A stretch of 10,661 nucleotides of DNA from an uncultured Actinomycetes bacterium. GTDB taxonomy: Bacteria; Actinomycetota; Acidimicrobiia; Acidimicrobiales; Acidimicrobilacustridaceae. Location of the stretch: the NCBI GenBank assembly GCA_945957335.1, contig CAMFLJ010000110.1, positions 1-10,661 on the forward strand, given 5' to 3'. Every line of letters starts with the position of its first letter. The stretch's first letter is position 1. A program made the translations under genes and the position numbers. Shown here in pieces: positions 5,892 to 10,661 of the stretch. The notes under the pieces were generated by a model that did no database searches, was not told where the DNA came from, and saw nothing but the letters and a program-made list of their open reading frames with translations.

Positions 5892-6347
5892 TCAGCCCCC
5901 GAGCGCGGCGCTGACCGCAGCGGCGATGCGGCCACCGTCGGCCTGGTCGCCCACCCGCTTGCGCACGGCGCCGATGACCTTGCCCTTGGCCTTCGGGTCG
6001 GCGTCTCCGCCCGCGGCGGCGACCTCCTCGGCGACGATGGCGGCGAGTGCGTCGTCGTCGAGCTGGGCCGGCAGGTAGGTGGCGAGGATCTCGGCCTCGG
6101 CCTTCTCGTGCTCGGCCTGCTCGGCCCGCCCGTTCTGGGCGTAGATCTCGGCCGACTCGTTGCGCTTCTTCACCTCGCTGCGGATCACGCCGAGCACGGC
6201 GGCGTCGTCGAGCTCACCGCGGGACACGCCGCTCGTCTCGGCCGCGGTGACGGCGGCGAGCACGAGGCGCAGCGTGGAGGTGCGCAGCTGGTCGCGCTCC
6301 TTCATGGCGGTGGTGAGGTCGGCACGGACGTCGTCGAGGATGGCCAT
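5892..6347 (-). CDS. GatB/YqeY domain-containing protein
   Basis: Predicted 151-residue cytoplasmic protein, full length for the YqeY family (about 150 residues). The family is related to the C-terminal tRNA-binding domains of the GatB subunit of tRNA-dependent amidotransferase; YqeY itself has no settled function. Family features visible: MKERDQLRTSTLRLVLAAV near the N terminus, KKRNES, the helical EKAEAEILATYLPAQLDDD segment, and the C-terminal KGKVIGAVRKRVGDQADGGRI. The ATG at 6347 follows GGGGGAGG eight bases upstream, which decides it over an in-frame ATG at 6374. The gene stands alone on its strand: its 3' end meets the SnoaL-like gene and its 5' end diverges from the HAD gene. Probably a housekeeping gene of the chromosomal backbone. 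Confidence 0.93.
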   Translation of the reverse strand: MAILDDVRADLTTAMKERDQLRTSTLRLVLAAVTAAETSGVSRGELDDAAVLGVIRSEVKKRNESAEIYAQNGRAEQAEHEKAEAEILATYLPAQLDDDALAAIVAEEVAAAGGDADPKAKGKVIGAVRKRVGDQADGGRIAAAVSAALGG

Positions 6348-6448
6348 GCCCCCATCCTCCCCCGAGCGGCCCACCGGCCGCCTACCGGTTCCGAGCCAGC
6401 GTGCAAACCGCTGGTGCGCGGGGTCGCCACACCGGGAGACTCCTCGTC

Positions 6449-7114
6449 GTGCTGGAGGCGGTGATCTTCGACTTCGACGGTCTGGTGCTCGACACGGAGG
6501 TGCCGCTGTTCCGTGCGTGGCACGAGATCTACCTCGATCACGGCGCCACGCCGATCACGCTGGAGGAGTGGTCGGCGTCGATCGGACTTGCAGACGGCGA
6601 CCCTGCTCGGCTCGATCCCTGGCGGCGGCTCACCGACGCCATCGCGATCGAACTCGCCGAGCAGGCAGTCCAGGAGGCCCGCCGGAGGCGCCGCGACGAC
6701 CTCATCGACGCGGAGCAGTTGAGGCCTGGGGTCCTCGCCCTCCTGGATCAGGCCCAGTCGCTCGGTCTGCCCGTGGGGATCGCGAGCAGTTCCCCGCTCT
6801 CGTGGCTCGAGCACCATCTCGGGCGGCGTGGGGTGCTCGACCGATTCGACGTCGTCTCCTGCGCCGGGGAGCTTCCGGGCAAGCCGGATCCGGCGGTGTA
6901 CCTGCACGCAGCGCGGAAGCTCGGGGTCGGCCCCACGAGGGTGCTCGCCCTCGAGGACTCTCCGGTCGGCGTGCGAGCCGCCAAGGCGGCCGGGATGACC
7001 TGCGTCGCGGTGCCGTGCGGGATCACCGCTCATCTCGACCTCTCCCACGCCGACCGTGTCGTTGCGAGCCTGGAGCAGGTCGACCTCGTGGAGTGGGCCA
7101 CCAGGGTCGGCTGA
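6449..7114 (+). CDS. HAD family phosphatase or phosphomutase (subfamily IA)
   Basis: Predicted 221-residue cytoplasmic haloacid dehalogenase-fold enzyme, close in pattern to beta-phosphoglucomutase and sugar-phosphate phosphatases. Motif I is DFDGLVLDTE (8-17), with D8 the nucleophile and D10 the acid/base. A helical cap occupies about 18-85. Motif II is IASSSP (111-116), the motif III Lys is K145 in GKPDP, and motif IV is LEDSPVG with E169 and D170. The GTG at 6449 puts motif I at the usual distance from the N terminus and follows GGGAG at 6434-6438; the in-frame GTG at 6401 would add 16 unconserved residues. Codon use is less strict than in its neighbours: CTT, TTG, GTT, TCT and AGT codons appear. 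Divergent from the GatB/YqeY gene and 41 bases before the first amidohydrolase, so it may be co-transcribed with it. The phosphorylated substrate is unknown. Confidence 0.9.
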   Translation: MLEAVIFDFDGLVLDTEVPLFRAWHEIYLDHGATPITLEEWSASIGLADGDPARLDPWRRLTDAIAIELAEQAVQEARRRRRDDLIDAEQLRPGVLALLDQAQSLGLPVGIASSSPLSWLEHHLGRRGVLDRFDVVSCAGELPGKPDPAVYLHAARKLGVGPTRVLALEDSPVGVRAAKAAGMTCVAVPCGITAHLDLSHADRVVASLEQVDLVEWATRVG

Positions 7115-7122
7115 CCCGTCGC

Positions 7123-7138
7123 GAACCTGGTCCCGGTC
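7123..7138 (+). promoter_or_regulatory. 16-bp shared element, copy 1
   Basis: GAACCTGGTCCCGGTC lies 17 bases upstream of the first amidohydrolase start and matches 14 of 16 positions of the sequence at 8114-8129 before the second one. The core is an imperfect inverted repeat (GAACC-T-GGTCC). Operator or promoter element; no regulator gene is in the window beside it. Confidence 0.35.
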
Positions 7139-7155
7139 GTGGGAGGCTGCGGTCC

Positions 7156-8025
7156 ATGAGCTTCCCGTCCGACCCCCGTGCGTTCGACACCATGCTCGGC
7201 GTGCCGTCCAACCGCGGCGCCTGGCAGCAGACGTTCGGCAGCCTGGTGCGCGACAGCGGCAGCGGCGACCTCAAGCACCCCGCCGGCTACATGTTCCACG
7301 ACCTCCCCGAGGTCGACGGCGAGATGCCCTACGACGTGTTCATGATCAGCCAGATGGACCGCTGGGGCGTCGAGGCGGGCCTGCTGCCGGTGACCTTCGC
7401 CGACGACGACCTGGGCCGCGACGCCGTCCAGAAGCACCCCGGCCGCCTCCATGGCAGCTTCGCGGTCGACCCCAACAACGGGATGGACGACGTGCGGGCC
7501 CTCAAGCGGGCGGTCGCCGAGCTCGGCGTGCGGGCGGCGGGCTGCTTCCCGTCGGGCACCAACCCGCAGATCGCCATCAACGACGCCCTCATGTACCCGC
7601 TCTACGCGGCGTGCTGCGAGCTCGACATCCCGATCTTCGTCAACGTCGGCGTGCCGGGGCCCCGGTTCCCGATGCTCGTCCAGCACGTCGAGCACCTCGA
7701 CGAGGTCTGCTACGACTTCCCCGAGCTGGTCATCGTCGGCCGCCACGGCGGCGAGCCGTGGACCGAGCTCTACGTGAAGCTCATGCTCAAGTGGCCGGGC
7801 CTGCACTTCTCGACCTCGGCGTTCGCCCCGAAGCACTACCCGAAGGACATCATCGCCTACGCCAACTCGCGTGGCGCCGAGAAGGTGATGTACGCCGGGT
7901 ACTTCCCGATGGGGCTGTCGCTCGAACGGATCTTCACGGAGCTGCCGAACGTGCCGCTGAAGGACGACCGCTGGGAGCCGTTCCTGCGGGGCAACGCCCG
8001 GCGGATCCTCAAGCTCGACCAGTAG
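7156..8025 (+). CDS. Amidohydrolase_2-like protein with degenerate metal site
   Basis: Predicted 289-residue TIM-barrel protein resembling the Amidohydrolase_2 family (ACMSD and gamma-resorcylate decarboxylase relatives). Start: ATG at 7156 with GGGAGG nine bases upstream. The N terminus (MSFPSDPRAFDTMLGVPSNR) has no D/E-x-H or H-x-H ligand pair. By eye it aligns with the downstream paralogue at three places. In ELDIPIFVNVG, N163 stands where the paralogue has its metal His (H194). In FPELVIVGRHGGEPW, H197 stands where the paralogue has E245. In KVMYAGYFP, Y249 replaces the metal Asp of GSDYP. The canonical mononuclear metal centre thus looks lost. It could be a regulatory or structural partner, a ligand-binding protein, or an enzyme using other residues. 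The same residues may be typical of a whole subfamily of such proteins. Strong G/C-ending codon bias suggests good expression. The next amidohydrolase follows after 134 bases. Confidence 0.87.
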   Translation: MSFPSDPRAFDTMLGVPSNRGAWQQTFGSLVRDSGSGDLKHPAGYMFHDLPEVDGEMPYDVFMISQMDRWGVEAGLLPVTFADDDLGRDAVQKHPGRLHGSFAVDPNNGMDDVRALKRAVAELGVRAAGCFPSGTNPQIAINDALMYPLYAACCELDIPIFVNVGVPGPRFPMLVQHVEHLDEVCYDFPELVIVGRHGGEPWTELYVKLMLKWPGLHFSTSAFAPKHYPKDIIAYANSRGAEKVMYAGYFPMGLSLERIFTELPNVPLKDDRWEPFLRGNARRILKLDQ

Positions 8026-8050
8026 CCGCCTCACCACCCTCCGGAGCGCG

Positions 8051-8067
8051 GGTCGGGACCTCCGACC
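8051..8067. terminator. Small hairpin after the first amidohydrolase gene
   Basis: GGTCGG (8051-8056) and CCGACC (8062-8067) form a 6-bp GC-rich stem with a 5-nt loop, 25 bases after the stop at 8025. It could weaken read-through between the two amidohydrolase genes or stabilise the upstream message. No T-run. Confidence 0.3.
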
Positions 8068-8113
8068 ACCACGGCGGGACCAACGGCCCTAGGGCGACCC
8101 TCCTCGGAAACGA

Positions 8114-8129
8114 GAACCTGGTTCCAGTC
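8114..8129 (+). promoter_or_regulatory. 16-bp shared element, copy 2, with perfect GAACC-T-GGTTC palindrome
   Basis: GAACCTGGTTCCAGTC lies 30 bases upstream of the second amidohydrolase start. GAACC-T-GGTTC is a perfect inverted repeat about a central T, as expected for a TetR-like operator; the AAC-3-GTT spacing differs from the AAC-2-GTT of the mycobacterial KstR site. The GAACC part could instead belong to an ECF sigma -35 element. Confidence 0.4.
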
Positions 8130-8159
8130 TCCACTGCGACCATCCCGAGGGGGAACCTG

Positions 8160-9380
8160 ATGCGACCCGACGACCACTACGTGGTGATCTCCTGCGACAC
8201 CCACGCCGGTGGCAGCCACGCCCAGTACCGCGAGTACCTCGACGACGAGTACAAGCCGGCGTTCGACGCCTGGCGGGCGAAGTACAAGAACCCCTTCAAG
8301 GACCTGAAGGACACCGACGACCGCGTCCGCAACTGGGACGCCGATCGCCGCGACGGTGACCAGAACCGCGACGGCGTCGTCGGCGAGGTCATCTTCCCGA
8401 ACACGGTCCCGCCGTTCTTCCCCAGCTTCGTGCTGTTCGCCCAGCCCCCCACGGCCGACGAGTACGAGCTGCGCCACGCTGGCATCCGGGCCCACAACCG
8501 GTGGATGGCCGACTACTGCGCCCAGAAGCCCGAGGCCCGCGCCGGCATCGGCCAGATCTTCCTCAACGACATCGACGACACGCTCGAGGACATCCGCTGG
8601 ATCCACGAGCACGGCCTGCGCGGCGGTGTGCTGATCGGCTCGGTGCCCCCCACCTGCGACTGGCTCGCCCCGCTCTACGACCCCATCTACGACCCGGTGT
8701 GGGCCCTGTGCCAGGAGCTCGACATCCCGGTGAACGCCCACGTCGGCACCGGTGGCCCGGTCTACAAGCCGGCTCCCGCCATGCCGCTGGTGCACTTCGA
8801 GGAGATCCCGTTCTACGGCCAGCGCCCGCTGACCTACATGATCCTCGGCGGCGTCTTCGAGCGCTTCCCCGAGCTCAAGTTCACCCTCACCGAGGCCGGC
8901 TGCGCCTGGATCCCCGACCAGCTCGAGAAGCTCGACCTGCTCATGGACAGCATCCGCACCAACACCGCCGGCGAGATGCGCATCGCCGGTGAGATCGTGC
9001 CGCCGAAGTCGGCCACCGAGTACTTCCAGCAGAACTGCTACGTCGGCATCAGCCAGCCGTCGCCGAAGGACATCGACGCCGCGGTGATGCTCGGTGTCGA
9101 CCGGATCATGTGGGGCAGCGACTACCCCCACGACGAGGGCACGTTCCCCTTCACCTACGAGCACCTGCGCCAGGTGATGGGCCACCTCAAGCCCGAGCAG
9201 ATCCAGCGGATCCTCTCCGGCACCGCCGCCGAGATCTTCAAGTTCGATCTCGACGCCCTCCAGCCGGCCGCCGACCAGTTCGGGCCCACCATGGCCCAGG
9301 TCGCCGAGCCGCTCACGGAGATGCCGGAGAACCCGAACCAGGCCCTCATGAAGGCGGCGTACCAGCTCGCCAAGCGCTGA
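8160..9380 (+). CDS. Amidohydrolase_2 family metal-dependent enzyme
   Basis: Predicted 406-residue TIM-barrel enzyme of the Amidohydrolase_2 family, whose members hydrolyse or decarboxylate small organic acids with one metal ion. The start ATG at 8160 follows GAGGGGG six bases upstream. Probable metal ligands: D13 and H15 in SCDTHAGG, H194 in NAHVGTGG and D321 in MWGSDYPH. A D-x-H rather than H-x-H N-terminal pair resembles the Glu-x-His of gamma-resorcylate decarboxylase more than the His-x-His of ACMSD. E245 (LTEAGCAWIP) occupies the place where ACMSD-like enzymes usually have a catalytic His. A charged insert of about 40 residues (45-80) and a C-terminal tail after about 360, ending in a helix-like QALMKAAYQLAKR, are extra to the barrel core. 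No signal peptide. Codon use is very strongly G/C-ending. It has its own upstream element and may be transcribed independently of the first amidohydrolase. Substrate unknown. Confidence 0.9.
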   Translation: MRPDDHYVVISCDTHAGGSHAQYREYLDDEYKPAFDAWRAKYKNPFKDLKDTDDRVRNWDADRRDGDQNRDGVVGEVIFPNTVPPFFPSFVLFAQPPTADEYELRHAGIRAHNRWMADYCAQKPEARAGIGQIFLNDIDDTLEDIRWIHEHGLRGGVLIGSVPPTCDWLAPLYDPIYDPVWALCQELDIPVNAHVGTGGPVYKPAPAMPLVHFEEIPFYGQRPLTYMILGGVFERFPELKFTLTEAGCAWIPDQLEKLDLLMDSIRTNTAGEMRIAGEIVPPKSATEYFQQNCYVGISQPSPKDIDAAVMLGVDRIMWGSDYPHDEGTFPFTYEHLRQVMGHLKPEQIQRILSGTAAEIFKFDLDALQPAADQFGPTMAQVAEPLTEMPENPNQALMKAAYQLAKR

Positions 9381-9412
9381 GAACGCCGGATCCCCCCTTC
9401 GGGGCCGCTCGG

Positions 9413-9440
9413 CCGCCCGCCTCGCTCCCGGGGCGGGCGG
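9413..9440 (+). terminator. Strong GC-rich hairpin after the second amidohydrolase gene
   Basis: CCGCCCGCC (9413-9421) pairs perfectly with GGCGGGCGG (9432-9440), a 9-bp stem with a 10-nt loop, followed by TT. It lies 32 bases past the stop at 9380 and before the methyltransferase start at 9470, so it probably separates the two units. A smaller CCCC-TTC-GGGG hairpin precedes it at 9394-9404. Confidence 0.5.
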
Positions 9441-9469
9441 TTGCGCGCCCGGGCGGCGATGATGGGCCG

Positions 9470-10264
9470 GTGACGAGCGAGCCCCCGCAGCCCGGGCCCG
9501 GCGCCCCGGCCGACGACCGGCTCCGCCACAACCGTGAGGTGTGGGCGGTGGTCAGCGCCGACCACACCGACGCCGAGGCCGAGGCTCGCTGGGCCACCGA
9601 CGAGATCGGGTGGGGCCTCTTCGCCGTCCCCGAGTCCGAGCTCGGCGTGCTCGGTGACCTCGAGGGCACCGACGTGCTCGAGCTGGGCTGCGGCACGGCG
9701 TCGCTGGCGGGCCGCCTCGCCCGTCGTGGGGCGCGGGTGGTCGGGGTCGACCTGAGCCGCGAGCAGCTCGCCACGGCCCGCCGCTGCCAGCTCGCGTTCG
9801 GTCCGTCGTTCCCGCTCGTCGAGGCGTCCGGCGAGGAGGTGCCGCTGCGGTCGGCGTCGTTCGACCTGGTCGTGAGCGACTACGGCGTCGCCCCGTGGTG
9901 CGACCCGACCCGGTGGCTGCCCGAGGCGGCGCGGCTGCTGCGCCCCGGCGGCCGGCTGGTCTTCCTCACCAACAGCGTGCTGGCCGGGATGTGCGTGCCG
10001 GCCGAGGGCGGGGTGGCGGGGGAGCGGCTCCTTCGCCCGCAGCGCGACCTTGCCCGCATCGCCTGGCCGGGCGGCGGCGTCGAGCACCACCCCGGCCACG
10101 GCGACTGGGTGCGGGAGCTGCGCGCCGCGGGCCTCGTCGTCGAGGCGCTCCACGAGCTGCACGCGCCGCCCGGTGCTGCGACGCCGGACTACTACGAGAT
10201 CGTCACCGCCGAGTGGGCGCAGGCCTGGCCGGCCGAGGATCTCTGGGTGGCCACCCGCCCCTGA
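9470..10264 (+). CDS. Class I SAM-dependent methyltransferase
   Basis: Predicted 264-residue soluble methyltransferase (Methyltransf_11-like Rossmann fold). Motif I is VLELGCGTAS (69-78), which binds S-adenosylmethionine. D94 in GVDLS is the acidic residue ending the second strand, which contacts the ribose. FDLVVSDYGV corresponds to motif II and LLRPGGRLVF to the motif III region. The N-terminal about 60 residues include RHNREVWAVVSADH, a helical lid common in small-molecule methyltransferases. The GTG at 9470 is chosen because the frame upstream runs through the amidohydrolase gene and the 9413-9440 hairpin; two nearby ATGs (9459, 9462) are out of frame. No strong ribosome binding site is seen. 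The acceptor cannot be told from sequence. It follows a terminator and converges on the Rrf2 gene, so it is probably a single-gene unit. Confidence 0.9.
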   Translation: MTSEPPQPGPGAPADDRLRHNREVWAVVSADHTDAEAEARWATDEIGWGLFAVPESELGVLGDLEGTDVLELGCGTASLAGRLARRGARVVGVDLSREQLATARRCQLAFGPSFPLVEASGEEVPLRSASFDLVVSDYGVAPWCDPTRWLPEAARLLRPGGRLVFLTNSVLAGMCVPAEGGVAGERLLRPQRDLARIAWPGGGVEHHPGHGDWVRELRAAGLVVEALHELHAPPGAATPDYYEIVTAEWAQAWPAEDLWVATRP

Positions 10265-10274
10265 CCGCTCTGCT

Positions 10275-10302
10275 CCTCTGGTTCAGCTGGTGAACCCAGA
10301 GG
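10275..10302. terminator. Hairpin between convergent genes, probable bidirectional terminator
   Basis: CCTCTGGTTCA (10275-10285) pairs with TGAACCCAGAGG (10291-10302), with C10297 bulged: 11 bp around a 5-nt loop. It lies 10 bases after the methyltransferase stop and 28 bases from the Rrf2 stop, so it would serve both strands. A further ACCAGAGG (10314-10321) can pair with CCTCTGGT (10275-10282) instead. Confidence 0.6.
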
Positions 10303-10330
10303 CGACGTGCTGTACCAGAGGGGGGATGGG

Positions 10331-10661
10331 TCAGCGGTCACCGGCGGCCCAGCGGGCCTCGGTGTCGGAGCGGTACTCCTCGGCGAGGTCGGTGACGGCA
10401 GGAGGGAGGGCACCGGCGGCCAGGTCGGCCACCGTCGTGCCCTCGAGCACCCGGCGCAAGCCGGCCCGCACGGCCATCCACACCACCGGCAGCTCGGCGG
10501 CGGGGCCGCGGTACTCCATGGCGCTCAGGCTCTGGTCGCGGACCTCGGCGAGGGGGCCGTCGACGGCCCGGAAGATGTCGGCCAGGGTGATCTGGTCGGC
10601 GGGCCGGCCGAGCACGAAGCCGCCGTCGGGCCCGCGCTGGCTGCGCACGATCCGGTCGGTG
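10331..10661 (-). CDS. Rrf2 family transcriptional regulator (5' part outside window)
   Basis: C-terminal part, about 110 codons, of an Rrf2 winged-helix DNA-binding regulator; the frame stays open to the right edge, so the start and most of the helix-turn-helix lie outside. The in-frame GTG at 10648 is not taken as the start because TDRI before it continues the conserved wing. Visible family features are RSQRGPDGGFVLGRPA (the wing hairpin), ITLADIFRAVDGPLAEV, and the long dimerisation helix with VVWMAVRAGLRRVLEGTTVADL. The segment after VDGPL, where IscR and NsrR carry three cluster-binding Cys, has none, so this is not an Fe-S sensor of that kind; it resembles the Cys-free group common in actinobacteria. 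Its target is likely off the window or its own promoter. It converges on the methyltransferase gene. Confidence 0.85.
   Translation of the reverse strand, partial: TDRIVRSQRGPDGGFVLGRPADQITLADIFRAVDGPLAEVRDQSLSAMEYRGPAAELPVVWMAVRAGLRRVLEGTTVADLAAGALPPAVTDLAEEYRSDTEARWAAGDR

Noticed and set aside
8112..8127. KstR-type operator reading of the palindrome before the second amidohydrolase
   Set aside because: The KstR site as I know it has AAC and GTT two bases apart. Here they are three apart, so the site is reported only as an unassigned palindrome.
8031..9185. 384-codon minus-strand frame antisense to the second amidohydrolase
   Set aside because: Val/Gly/Asp-rich mirror of a strongly codon-biased gene, with no recognisable motif or initiation signal.
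1..10661. CRISPR array, tRNA/rRNA genes, insertion sequence, toxin-antitoxin or phage-defence system
   Set aside because: No regularly spaced repeats, cloverleaf-like sequence, transposase, terminal inverted repeats, or small paired genes of such systems were seen on either strand.

Overview
The window is very GC-rich, with G/C-ending codons in nearly every gene, GTG as well as ATG starts, and purine-rich ribosome binding sites before about half the genes. The gene set (a thiolase-like protein of the mycobacterial TLP1 type, a PIG-L deacetylase, paired Amidohydrolase_2 proteins, a GatB/YqeY protein, an Rrf2 regulator) points to Actinomycetota. Acidimicrobiia is my best guess for the class, but that is inference. 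I see no rRNA, tRNA, CRISPR array, insertion sequence, integrase or phage gene. There are eleven protein-coding genes, one cut by the right edge, and no gene-free stretch longer than 300 bases.

Layout. 1-861: a hairpin (probably the terminator of a gene off the left edge), then a PIG-L family deacetylase on the + strand. 862-953: a convergent junction holding four inverted copies of one 7-mer. 954-3607, minus strand: a two-gene unit of a thiolase-like protein without thiolase catalytic residues, followed by a zinc-free NADPH:quinone-reductase-like enzyme. 3608-3696: a divergent promoter region with a 14-bp palindrome. 3697-4116: a small double iron-sulfur protein (Fer4_19 plus CDGSH). 4135-5238, minus: a mandelate-racemase-type enolase superfamily enzyme, converging tail to tail on the Fe-S gene and divergent from a SnoaL-like protein (5316-5873). 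5892-6347, minus: a GatB/YqeY protein. 6449-7114: a HAD phosphatase or phosphomutase. 7156-8025 and 8160-9380: two related amidohydrolases. 9470-10264: a class I SAM methyltransferase. 10331-10661, minus: the C-terminal part of an Rrf2 regulator.

How the genes may work together. Much of the window looks like accessory small-molecule catabolism: acyl-CoA-like binding (TLP1), NADPH-dependent reduction, acid-sugar-type enolase chemistry, SnoaL-like and amidohydrolase or decarboxylase chemistry. No complete named pathway can be reconstructed. The most interesting point is the amidohydrolase pair. The downstream protein keeps a plausible metal site. In its upstream relative the equivalent positions are Asn and Tyr and the N-terminal ligand motif is absent. 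Both genes are preceded by a nearly identical 16-bp element, which suggests joint control of an active enzyme and a metal-site-less partner. Second is the divergent pairing of the catalytically altered thiolase-like protein with a Fer4_19-CDGSH Fe-S protein.
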